In this document: one piece after another, positions 1-9,341 of the stretch
Numbering within the stretch: the first letter of the stretch is position 1
How the letters are laid out: each line of letters begins with the position of its first letter
Assembly: GCA_002067895.1 (NCBI GenBank)
Contig: MVRE01000015.1
Location: forward strand, 1-64,000
Source of the DNA: Methanoregula sp. PtaU1.Bin051
GTDB taxonomy: Archaea; Halobacteriota; Methanomicrobia; Methanomicrobiales; Methanospirillaceae
DNA: 64,000 bases
Direction of reading: 5' to 3'
The notes under the pieces: model-generated
The model's database searches: none
Seen by the model: the letters and a program-made list of their open reading frames with translations, nothing else
Told to the model about the DNA's origin: nothing
Translations under genes and position numbers: made by a program

Positions 1-186
1 GTGATCCTCTATAACCTCTCAAGAATGATCTCTACTTTGTCATTTCTGGTTCTTGTTGAGGAATTCTACAGAGCCAGAATAACTCCTTTTTATTTGTTAT
101 CCAGGAGATAGTAAACAGATAAAAAAGCAATCCGCGAGGTCCGGGGAATCAGAGATGCGTAAATGTAATCGAAATTATCGTGAAGT

Positions 187-193
187 AAAAAAA
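187..193 (-). terminator. T-run terminator after tRNA-Gly
   Basis: Seven A residues on the plus strand read as seven T residues on the minus strand, 26 bases beyond the 3' end of tRNA-Gly. Oligo-T tracts are the usual intrinsic terminators in archaea. No hairpin is needed or seen. Confidence 0.5.
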
Positions 194-218
194 TAGTTTT
201 CTGGATATCAAGACCAAG

Positions 219-290
219 TGCGCCGACCGGGACTCGAACCCGGGTTTAGGCGTTGGCAACGCCTAGTGATAACCACTACACTATCGGCGC
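219..290 (-). tRNA. tRNA-Gly (anticodon GCC)
   Basis: Read on the minus strand this is a 72-base cloverleaf. The acceptor stem GCGCCGA pairs with TCGGCGC. The anticodon stem AGGCG/CGCCT encloses the loop TTGCCAA, which gives anticodon GCC for glycine. The T arm has the standard GGTTCGAGTCC core, the discriminator base is A, and no CCA is encoded. A TTTAAA element lies roughly 20 bases upstream on the minus strand and could be its TATA box. No intron is visible. Confidence 0.96.
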
Positions 291-519
291 AATTGTAAAA
301 ATTGTGCTTTAAATGGTGGGCATTCCTAGAATAAAAGTATATCGAAAACCCGGCTATGGAAAGATCTGAGCAAACGGGTTTCACTCCACGAGTCTTGGTT
401 GGTTCTGCGGGGATTTCATCAGTCAGAGCCTGATCGTTATTACAGAACAATAACCCATATCTGAATCCCCCCAACTAATCCAACATCTTAATGTAACGTA
501 CTTCTAAACATTAGAACCG

Positions 520-1146
520 ATGATACCCCTCTTTGCCGATCTCACCGGACGACGTGTTGTTATTTTCGGCGGAGGTAACGTTGCTGCACGGAAAGCGGCA
601 TATTTTGTCAAAGAAGCTGATGTCGAGGTCGTGAGTCGTTCCCATGGAAAGGCAATCTTATCGCTCCCGGCCACACGAAACGTGCTTGATGTGGCGGGAG
701 CAAGCGAGAAGGAGCTCAATGAGATTGTTAAAGATGCATTTATCGTTATTGCAGCCCTGCCTGACAAGGCACAGAACAACCGTATCGGCAGGATCTGCAG
801 AAGGAAGAAGATCCTCTTCAACAATGCAGACGGTGATTCTGGCGATCTTATTATCCCGGCCATTTCATCGGGTAGGAAATACACAGTTGCGATCTCGACC
901 CATGGAAAGAGCCCGATGGTTTCCCGGTTTATCCGGGAGCATATTGACCAGACATTCTCTCATCTTGACGGCATGATTGCATTGCAGGAATCTCTTCGCA
1001 GGGAACTTAAAATCACAAAACAATCACAAAAACAACGGAGCGCGATTCTCCGGAGTATTATCATCGATCCTGAAATCTGGGACGCCCTGTCGCAGTCTCC
1101 GCTGAAGGCCGAAAGGATCGCACGGAGGAAGTACCTGTATGAGTAA
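520..1146 (+). CDS. precorrin-2 dehydrogenase / sirohydrochlorin ferrochelatase family
   Basis: This 208-residue protein belongs to the Met8p/CysG N-terminal family, which oxidises precorrin-2 to sirohydrochlorin with NAD and may insert iron or cobalt. A Rossmann motif GGGNVAARKA lies near residue 17 after a hydrophobic strand, and the rest matches the family's length of about 200 residues without the C-terminal methyltransferase domain of full CysG; that activity is supplied by cobA at 7454. It opens the tetrapyrrole cluster and overlaps hemA by 8 bases, so the two are probably co-transcribed. The ATG has no clear ribosome binding site, which suggests a leaderless or short-leader transcript. 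Whether the ferrochelatase activity is retained cannot be judged from sequence. Confidence 0.88.
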   Translation: MIPLFADLTGRRVVIFGGGNVAARKAAYFVKEADVEVVSRSHGKAILSLPATRNVLDVAGASEKELNEIVKDAFIVIAALPDKAQNNRIGRICRRKKILFNNADGDSGDLIIPAISSGRKYTVAISTHGKSPMVSRFIREHIDQTFSHLDGMIALQESLRRELKITKQSQKQRSAILRSIIIDPEIWDALSQSPLKAERIARRKYLYE

Positions 1147-2431
1147 CTCTGTCAGAATCCCCGTAGCCGTGGCCGGACTGAGCCATCACCATGCCCACGT
1201 CACGGATCTCGAGACATTCAGGTTTCCGGATGAAACAGAGTTCCTGCGCAGCGCGGGAGAGCGATTCAAGGGAGCAATCCTTCTCCAGACATGCAACCGC
1301 GTAGAGGTGATTGTAGAGGGCGAAGGACTCGCTCTCACCGATTTCCTTCATGAACGCGGAAGAAGGGGATTCTCCTTGCAGGAAGGGGCAGAATCACTCC
1401 ATCATCTTTTCGAACTGGCATCAGGGGTAGACTCGATGATCGTTGGAGAAGACCAGATTATCGGGCAGCTTAAAAAGGCGCTTGCCGATGCGAAGCTGGC
1501 AGGAACTGCAAGCAGCCTGCTTGAGACCTGCATCAACAAGGCGGTCCATGTAGGAATCGAGGTCCGCCGGCGCACGGAGATCAACCGCGGTGCCGTTTCG
1601 GTGGGATCTGCAGCAGTGCTTCTCGCTGAATCTCAACTTGAGAGTCTTGAAGGAAGGCATATCCTCGTTATTGGAAGCGGGGAGATGGGTCTCCTTGTCG
1701 CCCAGGCTCTGGCAGCAAAACACTTGACTGCGATATATGTTGCGAACCGCACCTATGGGAGGGCGAAGGCTCTCGCAGACAAGATCGGGGGAAAAGCAGT
1801 CCGGCTCTCAGAGCTCTACCACTACATAACTCTCTCTGATGTCGTGATCTCCTGCACATCGGCACCACATCCGATCATCCATCGCCGCGAACTTACCGAT
1901 GCGATGAAAGCCCGGTGCTGGCCGGTTGAAGGGCATCCGAGGCCGTTGATTATCATCGATATTGCACAACCACGAGATGTTGAAGAGGGTGCTGACAGGA
2001 TTGACGGGGTCAGGCTTTTTTCCATCGACAACCTGCGCGTTATCAACGAGCAGACCATGACTAACCGGAAGGAGGAAGCAAAAAAGGCGCGGCAGTTCAT
2101 CAATGACGAGCTAGATCTCTTTTTGCGTCAGTTACGGCGAAAGTCAGCCGATGATATTCTTGCTGCGCTCTATACCTGGGCCGAGGCAGTACGGACCCGG
2201 GAGAGGGATCGGGCAATCACCCGTCTGGGAAGTGAAGATGCGCGAATCGCAGAAGTAATAGATGACCTTTCAAGGGTACTATCAAAAAAACTCTTAACGG
2301 ATGCGACTTTTGCTGTGCGGGCGAGTGCAGAAGATGGAGATTTGGAATCAGCAGAGATGCTAGTCAAAGCGATAATTCAGGGAGAACGTTTCTCCTTTGG
2401 TAAAAACAATTCTGATGAATTGAACAGATAA
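1139..2431 (+). CDS. hemA: glutamyl-tRNA reductase
   Basis: The 430-residue product reduces glutamyl-tRNA(Glu) to glutamate-1-semialdehyde, the first step of C5-pathway tetrapyrrole synthesis. The catalytic segment LLQTCNRVEV (about residues 47-56) carries the active cysteine. A VDSMIVGEDQI segment follows, then the NADP-binding VIGSGEMG near residue 178, and a long helical dimerisation region at the C terminus. Length is normal for the family. The start ATG lies inside the end of the preceding dehydrogenase gene (8-base overlap), which indicates an operon. The next gene is convergent, so hemA ends this short transcript; the later hem genes are in a separate plus-strand unit from 4368. Confidence 0.95.
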   Translation: MSNSVRIPVAVAGLSHHHAHVTDLETFRFPDETEFLRSAGERFKGAILLQTCNRVEVIVEGEGLALTDFLHERGRRGFSLQEGAESLHHLFELASGVDSMIVGEDQIIGQLKKALADAKLAGTASSLLETCINKAVHVGIEVRRRTEINRGAVSVGSAAVLLAESQLESLEGRHILVIGSGEMGLLVAQALAAKHLTAIYVANRTYGRAKALADKIGGKAVRLSELYHYITLSDVVISCTSAPHPIIHRRELTDAMKARCWPVEGHPRPLIIIDIAQPRDVEEGADRIDGVRLFSIDNLRVINEQTMTNRKEEAKKARQFINDELDLFLRQLRRKSADDILAALYTWAEAVRTRERDRAITRLGSEDARIAEVIDDLSRVLSKKLLTDATFAVRASAEDGDLESAEMLVKAIIQGERFSFGKNNSDELNR

Positions 2432-2470
2432 CAATTTTACTGCCAGTTATTTCTTGGAAAAAGAAGTTTT

Positions 2471-3142
2471 TCAAGTTTTGTTAAATGCTGTCCTAGCAAG
2501 TCCAAGAAGAATCTCGTAATCTGTGGATGGACCACTCATACGGAATATCTCGTATATATTCCCACGTGTAAACGCAATTTCATAGTAAGCGGGTTGTTGC
2601 CCTGCCACCTGGACGTTTGAGGCCGCTGAATATGGTACCTTCAATCCGGAACTGACTGGGTCTATCATGGTGATTTCCGGCTTTGTATTTTCATAAGCTG
2701 CGATTGCGGTACTGATATCGCCAATATCTGGATTTGGGAGATCCATAATAAGGTACTGGTCCTGTGAACCGGCCATGGATCGTCCGCGATGGAGGATCTC
2801 CGGCAGGTTCTCTGCCGGATAAACCGCAATGTTCTGGGAAATAATCGTCGGAGGTATGGATGGGCCCTCATTTTTCTGGTACCTTACGATGTAGCCCCCT
2901 CTCCATCCAAGGTCTAGCGCGAGCCTGCTCATATCAATTTCATCCTTCGTTCTGTTTTCGATTACGAAAAAATCCTGTGGGATATCATCTGGCAGAAGGA
3001 TCAGCTGTGCAGATTGTTTCTCATGAAAAGAATCACCAGCTGTGTGTTCCGAACCTGCAACGGGTCCGGTCGAACATCCGGCAACAAAAACAAGTGAGGC
3101 AAGAACCAGCAGGGAGACAATTCTGAACGATTTTATCATCAT
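2471..3142 (-). CDS. predicted lipoprotein of unknown function
   Basis: This 223-residue product starts with a lysine-containing signal sequence and a hydrophobic stretch that ends in VAGC, a lipobox-like cleavage site with cysteine at residue 23, so the mature protein is probably lipid-anchored outside the membrane. The remaining 200 residues are mixed polar and hydrophobic without a recognised domain or metal motif. It is convergent with hemA (39-base gap containing a T-rich stretch) and stands alone. Two adjacent methionines make the exact start uncertain by one codon. I do not recognise the family. Confidence 0.75.
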   Translation of the reverse strand: MMIKSFRIVSLLVLASLVFVAGCSTGPVAGSEHTAGDSFHEKQSAQLILLPDDIPQDFFVIENRTKDEIDMSRLALDLGWRGGYIVRYQKNEGPSIPPTIISQNIAVYPAENLPEILHRGRSMAGSQDQYLIMDLPNPDIGDISTAIAAYENTKPEITMIDPVSSGLKVPYSAASNVQVAGQQPAYYEIAFTRGNIYEIFRMSGPSTDYEILLGLARTAFNKT

Positions 3143-3207
3143 TCAATGGTTTACAGTGGTATTAAAAAACATATCGCCACCTGCTCCCCGGCGGAGGATC
3201 CTGACGG

Positions 3208-3510
3208 TCATAACCCTTGTGCAGTCGACCGCTGCTCCTGCTTCGATCCCCGGATACAGAAATAGGTCCTGGATAGACCCGCAAGCTTGGTGACAGGGCA
3301 CGTCGGGCAGGTACAACCTTTCTTCTCAAACGTGCAGGAAGGACTCCTGCCCCGAATGCAGAAAAGAAGTTCTCCTTTCTCCCTCATGCACTCATTATAG
3401 GTCAGACAACTATTGCAGATGCAGAGTTCATGGAGACGGTCAATATCACCAGCCCGAGCTGTTGCATCTGATCCGGCAATCTTTTGTAAAAACACCTCTG
3501 ATGAGTTCAT
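3208..3510 (-). CDS. small cysteine-rich protein, DUF2769-like
   Basis: I take the ATG at 3510 (100 residues) because GGGGGGTC precedes it at the right distance; a longer frame to 3570 lacks a binding site. Ten cysteines are arranged as CxCxxC near residues 30-35, single cysteines at 41, 51 and 59, a CxCxxC at 66-71 and one at 85, separated by charged stretches. This pattern suggests one or more metal or Fe-S sites and resembles small methanogen proteins annotated DUF2769, a family of unknown role. It is divergent from the flavoprotein gene at 3574, with only 63 bases between starts, so the two may share a promoter region and a redox context. The family assignment is from memory of the cysteine pattern. 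Confidence 0.7.
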   Translation of the reverse strand: MNSSEVFLQKIAGSDATARAGDIDRLHELCICNSCLTYNECMREKGELLFCIRGRSPSCTFEKKGCTCPTCPVTKLAGLSRTYFCIRGSKQEQRSTAQGL

Positions 3511-3573
3511 GCGACCCCCCGTTGATCGGTTTTGGAATAAGTACATAATGAAAAACAAGGGATATTTCAATAC

Positions 3574-4311
3574 ATGCCTGCCCCACTAGTTGGACGGAAA
3601 TTCGGGATTCATACTGTTCCCCCGCTGTCGTTCGAACAGGCTAGGACAATTAAAGTTGTCGGAATCTCCGGCTCGAGCCGGCAGCAGCCCATGATGAGCA
3701 AGTCCGAACGCCTGCTTGACCGTGCCCTGGATAAGTACCGCAGCTATGGCTGCACTGCAGAATTTATCCGGTTAAAAGACCTCGTCATCCATGACTGCGA
3801 AGGCAATTACTCGGAGAATCCCGCGTACTGCACTTATCCCTGCCAGAGCTCGATGAAGTACGAGGATGACCAGATGCAGGTGGTTTACGATGCGATCCTC
3901 GGTTGCGATATACTGATCCTGGCAACCCCGATCCGGTGGAACAATCACTCTGCGCTGGTGCAGAAATTTGTCGAGCGGATGAATGCGATCGAGAACCAAT
4001 ATTCGTGGTTTGGGAACCAGATGATAAAGAATAAAGTCTGTGGCCTTATCATCATCGGCCATGTGGACGGAGTCCAGCATGTTGCGGGAAACCTGCTCAA
4101 TTTCTTTTCATGGCTCGGGTTCCATATTCCGGAAGACGCGATTGCATCATGGGTTGGGGAGAATGATGAGGATACGACAAGGGACTGGGAACTCATCGAA
4201 AAAAACCGGTACACAAAGGAAGATCTTGAGAACCTCGTTACCAGTTCTCTCCAGCTAGCGTATAACCTCAAGACGGCAAATCCCGACGGAGCGGAAGCTA
4301 AAATATTGTAA
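3574..4311 (+). CDS. flavodoxin-fold NAD(P)H-dependent FMN reductase / iron-sulfur flavoprotein-like
   Basis: The 245-residue protein has the flavodoxin-like FMN-binding start VVGISGSSR at about residue 28, followed by an alternating beta/alpha pattern with ILATPIRWNN near residue 125, typical of NADPH-dependent FMN reductases and methanogen iron-sulfur flavoproteins. Three cysteines lie between residues 74 and 91, where iron-sulfur flavoproteins have their cluster motif, but the compact CxxCxxC pattern is not present. A 4Fe-4S cluster is therefore doubtful. The N-terminal 27 residues before the first strand are an extension. It is divergent from the cysteine-rich gene at 3510. The physiological electron partner is unknown. 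Confidence 0.8.
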   Translation: MPAPLVGRKFGIHTVPPLSFEQARTIKVVGISGSSRQQPMMSKSERLLDRALDKYRSYGCTAEFIRLKDLVIHDCEGNYSENPAYCTYPCQSSMKYEDDQMQVVYDAILGCDILILATPIRWNNHSALVQKFVERMNAIENQYSWFGNQMIKNKVCGLIIIGHVDGVQHVAGNLLNFFSWLGFHIPEDAIASWVGENDEDTTRDWELIEKNRYTKEDLENLVTSSLQLAYNLKTANPDGAEAKIL

Positions 4312-4367
4312 ACCATAAATAGCATCGCCGTTCATGGTACATCAGAAGTAAGACCGGCCGGTGAATC

Positions 4368-5354
4368 ATGGTATTTCCTGTACGACGGATGAGAAGGGCA
4401 AGAATTAAGGCCATCCAGCCGATCCTCCGGCAGACCCGTATCACTCATGAGGATCTTGTTGTCCCCCTCTTTGTAGACCACAATCTCAAAAAAGCCAGCC
4501 CGATCGCATCAATGCCCGGTCAGTTCCGCTACCCGATTAGTGAGATGGGGGCCATTGCCGAAGAGATTCGGGATTCGGGACTGCGCGCCGTCCTCTTGTT
4601 CGGGATCCCGAAACATAAGGACGAACGTGCGACCGGTGCATATGAAGAAAACGGCGTCGTTCAGGAGGCAATAAGGTCGGTAAAGAGGGCTGTGCCGGAG
4701 ATGGTCGTTATCACGGATGTCTGTGCCTGCGAATATACGGATCACGGCCACTGTGGTATCATTGGCAAGACCCGGAGGGGGATTGATCTTTTAAACGACC
4801 CGTCGCTCGAACTGATGGATCGGATCGCTGTCAGTCATGCGGAGGCGGGTGCCGATATCGTAGCCCCTTCCTGTATGCTGGACGGGATGGTTAGCTCACT
4901 CCGTTCGGCGCTGGATGGGGCAGGATCTTCCGAAACCCTGATCATGTCATACTCCACGAAGTTCGCATCGGCTTTCTACGGGCCGTTCAGGGAGGCTGCA
5001 GACTCCGGCTATTCTTTCGGAGACCGGACATCCTACCAGATCAACCCGGCAAACAGGCGCGAGGCATTTCTTGAGTCCGAGCTTGATGCCGGGGAAGGAG
5101 CGGATATCCTGATGGTCAAACCTGCCGGTTTCTATCTCGATGTGCTTGCCGAAATCGCAACCCTCGGACTCCCAGTTGCAGCATACCAGGTGAGCGGAGA
5201 GTACGCAATGATCAAGGCCGCTGCGGAACGCGGGTGGATCAGGGAGAAGGAAGCGATCCTTGAGAGCCTCATCTGCATAAAAAGGGCCGGGGCAGATATT
5301 ATCATATCTTACTTTGCACGCGACGTAGCGGGGTGGCTTGTTGAAGAGCAGTGA
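4368..5354 (+). CDS. hemB: delta-aminolevulinic acid dehydratase (porphobilinogen synthase)
   Basis: This 328-residue enzyme condenses two 5-aminolevulinate molecules to porphobilinogen. The zinc-site segment [14 protein letters not shown] (about residues 123-136) has the three cysteines of the metal-dependent class. The two Schiff-base lysines lie in [12 protein letters not shown] and [11 protein letters not shown]. Length matches the family. GGTGA sits a few bases before the ATG. The gene overlaps hemL by 17 bases, so hemB, hemL, hemC and cobA form one transcription unit. No heme pathway specific to respiration is implied; in a methanogen the products are coenzyme F430, corrinoids and siroheme. 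Confidence 0.96.
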   Translation: MVFPVRRMRRARIKAIQPILRQTRITHEDLVVPLFVDHNLKKASPIASMPGQFRYPISEMGAIAEEIRDSGLRAVLLFGIPKHKDERATGAYEENGVVQEAIRSVKRAVPEMVVITDVCACEYTDHGHCGIIGKTRRGIDLLNDPSLELMDRIAVSHAEAGADIVAPSCMLDGMVSSLRSALDGAGSSETLIMSYSTKFASAFYGPFREAADSGYSFGDRTSYQINPANRREAFLESELDAGEGADILMVKPAGFYLDVLAEIATLGLPVAAYQVSGEYAMIKAAAERGWIREKEAILESLICIKRAGADIIISYFARDVAGWLVEEQ

Positions 5355-6582
5355 CCTTTTTGCCACGGCACGGCAGCTGATCCCGGGGGGGGTGTCGAGC
5401 CCGGTCCGTGCGATAAAGCCGTACCCGTTTTATACGGCGGAAGCATCCGGATCCCATATCCGCACCGTTGATGGCCGGGATCTTATTGACTGCTGCTGTG
5501 CTTACGGCCCTTTAATCCTCGGCCATGCAAATCCAGTAATACGCGGGGCGATTAAGTCCCAGCTGGAAAAGGGCTGGCTATACGGAACCCCGGTACCACT
5601 TGAGCCTGAATTTGCCCGGCTGATCACGTCAGACCACCCGGGTATGGATATGGTACGGTTTGTCTCAAGCGGGTCGGAGGCAACAATGGCCGCGATACGG
5701 CTTGCCCGGGGGTTTACCGGGAAACCGGACATCGTTAAAATAGAAGGGGGATTTCACGGAGCCCATGACGGTGTGCTGGTCAAGGCCGGGTCCGGTGCGA
5801 CAACGCTGGGTATTCCGGATTCCGCCGGGGTACTTGCGGACATTGTCGCCCATACACGGCAGGTTCCGTATAACGATCCCGAAGCACTTGAGTCCCTGTT
5901 ATCAGGCAATCCTGATATGGCAGCCCTGATCTTAGAACCTGTGATGGGGAACATTGGCCCGGTGCTTCCTGAGAAGAATTACCTGCAGGAGATCCGTTCG
6001 ATAACGAAAGCGCACGACGTCCTCCTCATCTTTGATGAAGTAATCACCGGGTACCGGGTCGGCATCGGGGGCGCACAAAAATATTTTAGGGTGCGGCCGG
6101 ATTTGACAACTCTTGGCAAGATCATTGGCGGGGGGCTCCCGATCGGCGCTTTTGGCGGACGCAGGGAGATCATGGAGATGACAGCACCGGCCGGCCCGGT
6201 TTACCAGGCAGGAACATTCTCCGGTAATTCGCTCTCTCTCTCGGCAGGAATTGCTACCGTGCGCTTCCTGCAGAAGAACCGCGGAATATACGGGGATCTT
6301 GAAAAGAAGAGTGCTGCAATAAAGGATTGTATCCCGAAAGATGCTGACGGTTCGTTTGTCTCTCTCGGATCCATGTTCAAGTATTTCTTCCGGCCTACAC
6401 CGCCGCGCAACTACCAGGAGGTCAAGGAGTGCGATACTGGAGCATTTTCAAGGTTCTGGACCTGTATGATGGACCGTGGAATTTTCCTTCCCCCGTCACA
6501 GTTTGAGACAAACTTCCTTTCCTCTGCGCATACCGAAGATGATCTCGAACGGATTATGGCGGCGTATGCATCATGCATCTGA
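5338..6582 (+). CDS. hemL: glutamate-1-semialdehyde 2,1-aminomutase
   Basis: This PLP enzyme of 414 residues converts glutamate-1-semialdehyde to 5-aminolevulinate, linking hemA to hemB. Family signatures are [11 protein letters not shown] near the N terminus, [20 protein letters not shown] for the cofactor aspartate, and [17 protein letters not shown], whose lysine forms the Schiff base. The start is a TTG at 5338 inside hemB; a second TTG follows at once at 5341, so the first residue is uncertain by one codon. It overlaps hemC by 10 bases. Length and motifs are complete. Confidence 0.95.
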   Translation: MLKSSDLFATARQLIPGGVSSPVRAIKPYPFYTAEASGSHIRTVDGRDLIDCCCAYGPLILGHANPVIRGAIKSQLEKGWLYGTPVPLEPEFARLITSDHPGMDMVRFVSSGSEATMAAIRLARGFTGKPDIVKIEGGFHGAHDGVLVKAGSGATTLGIPDSAGVLADIVAHTRQVPYNDPEALESLLSGNPDMAALILEPVMGNIGPVLPEKNYLQEIRSITKAHDVLLIFDEVITGYRVGIGGAQKYFRVRPDLTTLGKIIGGGLPIGAFGGRREIMEMTAPAGPVYQAGTFSGNSLSLSAGIATVRFLQKNRGIYGDLEKKSAAIKDCIPKDADGSFVSLGSMFKYFFRPTPPRNYQEVKECDTGAFSRFWTCMMDRGIFLPPSQFETNFLSSAHTEDDLERIMAAYASCI

Positions 6583-7457
6583 AGGTCGGTACACGGAGCA
6601 GTAAACTCGCGCTCGCCCAGACAGAAATTGTGATCAGCAGGCTTACCGCGATGGGCATATCAGCGGAGAAGGTAATGATAACGACGCAGGGCGATGCAAC
6701 TACGGGAGTCCCGCTCCACGAGATCGGGGGGCAGGGGGTTTTTGTCAGGGCCCTCGACGATGCGATTCTCTCCGGTGAGATCGACTGTGCCGTACATAGC
6801 ATGAAAGACATCCCGGCCTACCGCCCGTCCGGGCTGTTTACGGCTGCCGTTCTGAAGCGGGATCCACCGACTGATTACCTTGCCTGTACAAAGGACCTTG
6901 ATGATGTAGAGATTATCGGGACTTCCAGCACCCGGAGGCGTGCCCAGCTCCTGCGCCATGATCCTGATCTTGCTATCCGGGACCTCCGGGGAAACGTGGA
7001 TACAAGGATCCGGAAACTGAATGCCGGCGAATATGATGCCATCGTGTTGGCAGAAGCCGGGTTAATCCGGCTATCGATCGATATCCCCGGCGAACGGCTT
7101 CCTGCAGACAAGTTCGTCCCATCGCCCAATCAGGGGACTATCGCCATTGTCAGCCGAGCCGATCCATCGCTAATGGAGATCTTCTCGGCACTTGATGATC
7201 CCGCAACCCGGACGGATGTAGCAGCCGAACGCGTGGTCATGGAGCAGCTGGGTGGCGGCTGTTTTACCCCTCTTGGAATCTACTGTAGATCCGGTCATCT
7301 TATCGCGGAGGTTCTTTCTATTGACGGGAGCCGTACTCAGCGGATCGAAGTCGATGTGCCGAGTATCGAAAGTGCGCGGGAGCAGGGACGTATCCTCCGT
7401 AACCGTGCCGACGACCTGATCGCAGAAGCGTATGCAGCATTGAAGGTGAGGACATGA
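6573..7457 (+). CDS. hemC: porphobilinogen deaminase (hydroxymethylbilane synthase)
   Basis: The 294-residue protein polymerises four porphobilinogens into hydroxymethylbilane. It has the N-terminal [12 protein letters not shown], the SMKDIP active-site loop, RRRAQLL substrate-binding arginines and the GGGCFTPLG segment with the cysteine that carries the dipyrromethane cofactor. It overlaps both hemL and cobA by a few bases. The gene that should act next, uroporphyrinogen-III synthase, is not adjacent. Confidence 0.96.
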   Translation: MHLKVGTRSSKLALAQTEIVISRLTAMGISAEKVMITTQGDATTGVPLHEIGGQGVFVRALDDAILSGEIDCAVHSMKDIPAYRPSGLFTAAVLKRDPPTDYLACTKDLDDVEIIGTSSTRRRAQLLRHDPDLAIRDLRGNVDTRIRKLNAGEYDAIVLAEAGLIRLSIDIPGERLPADKFVPSPNQGTIAIVSRADPSLMEIFSALDDPATRTDVAAERVVMEQLGGGCFTPLGIYCRSGHLIAEVLSIDGSRTQRIEVDVPSIESAREQGRILRNRADDLIAEAYAALKVRT

Positions 7458-8215
7458 CTGGAAAAGTCTATCTTGTAGGATCCGGCCCGGGAGGCACCGG
7501 ACTCCTTACACTCCGGGCACGGGAAGCAATAGATGCGGCAGATGTCGTGCTGTACGACCAGCTTCCGGGCGATGAGATATTATCGACCCTTCCGGCCCAT
7601 GCCGAAAAGATCGACTGCGGCAAGTATGGCGGAAGGCATGTGCTGGAGCAGGATGAGATTGAGGCCTTGATTATCGATCGCGCGCAAAAGGGAAAAACCG
7701 TTGTCCGGCTCAAGGGCGGCGACCCGTTCCTGTTCGGGCGCGGCGGTGAGGAACTGGAAAAAGTCCGCGCGGCAGGGATTGCGGTCGAGATGGTGCCGGG
7801 CATCACAAGCGCTCTTGCTGTCCCGGCATCGGTAGGCATTCCCCTGACGCACCGGAACTATGCCTCGCAGGTAACGATAATTACCGGCCATGAGGATCCG
7901 GCCAAAGGCGAATCGGCGGTTGACTGGCAGGTTCTTGGTAAAAGCCGGGGCACGATCGTGATCCTCATGGGGGTCGCAAACCTCCCCGCGATCGTTGAAA
8001 CTCTTATCAACAACGGGAAGAACCCTGAAACACCGGTTGCAATTATTGAACGGGGGCTCCGGAAGGATCGAAGAGTAACAACCGCTCCTTTAAAAACGAT
8101 TGCAGCCGTCGCACGAATAGCGGAAGTGCGGCCTCCGGCCGTGATCGTAATCGGGGATGTCGTGAAATTATATAATCCGGACGCACCGGATCTTATACCG
8201 GTTAATTCTGACTGA
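7454..8215 (+). CDS. cobA: uroporphyrinogen-III C-methyltransferase
   Basis: This 253-residue SAM-dependent methyltransferase makes precorrin-2 from uroporphyrinogen III, the branch point to siroheme, F430 and cobalamin. The SUMT signatures are present: VGSGPGGTGLLTLRA at the N terminus, VRLKGGDPFLFGRGGEE, and VPGITSALAVPA. ATGA overlaps hemC by 4 bases. Its product is the substrate of the dehydrogenase at 520 and of CbiL at 9335, both in this window. Confidence 0.95.
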   Translation: MTGKVYLVGSGPGGTGLLTLRAREAIDAADVVLYDQLPGDEILSTLPAHAEKIDCGKYGGRHVLEQDEIEALIIDRAQKGKTVVRLKGGDPFLFGRGGEELEKVRAAGIAVEMVPGITSALAVPASVGIPLTHRNYASQVTIITGHEDPAKGESAVDWQVLGKSRGTIVILMGVANLPAIVETLINNGKNPETPVAIIERGLRKDRRVTTAPLKTIAAVARIAEVRPPAVIVIGDVVKLYNPDAPDLIPVNSD

Positions 8216-8228
8216 GGGGAAAAGATCA

Positions 8229-8663
8229 ATGCTTCTTGAATTTGTCCAGAAATATGAGCGGTTGATATATGGTGCCCTGATCGTGATGCTGATGGTTGTG
8301 CTGACATTTGCAATCATCGAGCTGGCGTGGGTTCTTATAACGAATTTAATCAATCCGCCGATCCTGCTGATGGAGAACCACGAGCTGGTCAATGTCCTTG
8401 GTATCTTCCTCCTTGTCCTTATCGGGGTCGAGCTTCTGGATACGATACTCGCGTATTTCCGGGAGAATACGATCCATGTTGAGATTGTCGTTCTTCTCGC
8501 ACTGATTGCAATATCCCGCAAAGTTATCCTGCTTGATCCTTCCCAGAGCGAACCTATGGAACTAATCGGTATCGGTATCATGATAATCGGTATAGCGGCA
8601 GCATACTACCTCGTCAAAAGGGCAGGAATCGGACATTTGCCTGACAAAGTACGGAAAGAGTGA
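8229..8663 (+). CDS. PsiE-like membrane protein
   Basis: This 144-residue protein has four hydrophobic segments (about residues 14-36, 54-72, 85-103 and 110-130) and charged loops, and resembles the phosphate-starvation-inducible PsiE family. GAGGGG lies just before the ATG, 13 bases after cobA, so it is probably co-transcribed with the hem/cob genes although no biochemical link is known. The PsiE name does not imply phosphate control here. It occupies the place where hemD is found in many related clusters, but its sequence is a membrane protein and not a synthase. Confidence 0.78.
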   Translation: MLLEFVQKYERLIYGALIVMLMVVLTFAIIELAWVLITNLINPPILLMENHELVNVLGIFLLVLIGVELLDTILAYFRENTIHVEIVVLLALIAISRKVILLDPSQSEPMELIGIGIMIIGIAAAYYLVKRAGIGHLPDKVRKE

Positions 8664-8704
8664 AAAATTCAAACTACCATCAGATTTTTAGATCCGGTGG
8701 TCGA

Positions 8705-8718
8705 ATTCCATATGGAAT
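8705..8718. promoter_or_regulatory. perfect 14-base palindrome upstream of the cbi operon
   Basis: ATTCCATATGGAAT is its own reverse complement and lies 80 bases before cbiT in the 135-base gap between the psiE-like gene and the cobalamin genes. Perfect palindromes of this size are typical of dimeric regulator sites. It is the only such element noticed around the cluster. A role as an operator is an inference. Confidence 0.4.
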
Positions 8719-8798
8719 GGTTGTTATTTTCTCGTCGGTTTCTATGCCTGCATTTCCTGAACAAGTCTTAATACCGTAACACAACTAAAATTTAGAAG

Positions 8799-9341
8799 AT
8801 GAGTGCCGAAAAAATTCCCGGTGGACCGACACAGGACGAGGTTCTTGCAATTGACCTGTTCAAGCTTGGGATCCGGCCCGGTGACGTTATCCTCGATCTC
8901 GGTTGTGGGACAGGAAAAGTCAGCATAGCTGCTGCACGGGCGGCACACCATGTCGTTGCGATCGACAGGCGGGCAGAAGCGATACGATTCGCAAAGCGCG
9001 AAGCGAAGAGATCCGCCATTGATAATATCGAATTCCGTACGATCGAAGGAGCAAAATTTCTCGGGATGGACAATCGTATTTTTGACTGCGCGTTTGTCGG
9101 CGGATCGCGCGGCCTGTCCGGTTTTCTCCCGGCACTCTCGCAAAGGGTGCGCCGGACAATTGTCGTAAACGCGGTGCTTCTCTCAACAATCAATACTACG
9201 GTATCACTGATGCAGGACCTTGGTATATTTCGCGAAATCTTGCATGTCCAGGTATCACGGTCACAGGATATTGGAGGCAGTCTTATGTTCAGGCCCATTG
9301 ACCCCGTATATATCATCGTAGGAAATGGTGGAACATGCTGA
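8799..9341 (+). CDS. cbiT: cobalt-precorrin-6B/7 C15-methyltransferase (decarboxylating)
   Basis: This 180-residue protein has the class I SAM-binding motif ILDLGCGTGKVS near residue 30 and GPTQDEVLAIDLFKLG before it, which is characteristic of CbiT. It methylates C15 and decarboxylates the C12 acetate in the anaerobic cobalamin route, working with CbiE (13912), its fusion partner in aerobic CobL. It starts the eight-gene cbi run and overlaps cbiL by 7 bases. The gap before it carries the palindrome at 8705. Confidence 0.92.
   Translation: MSAEKIPGGPTQDEVLAIDLFKLGIRPGDVILDLGCGTGKVSIAAARAAHHVVAIDRRAEAIRFAKREAKRSAIDNIEFRTIEGAKFLGMDNRIFDCAFVGGSRGLSGFLPALSQRVRRTIVVNAVLLSTINTTVSLMQDLGIFREILHVQVSRSQDIGGSLMFRPIDPVYIIVGNGGTC

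Noticed and set aside
1-111. Open plus-strand frame from the window edge to a TAG at 109-111
   Set aside because: It could be the end of a gene that starts outside the window, but only 36 codons are visible and nothing in them is recognisable.
208-474. Open frame of 88 codons on the minus strand
   Set aside because: It runs through the tRNA-Gly gene, so it is a chance frame.
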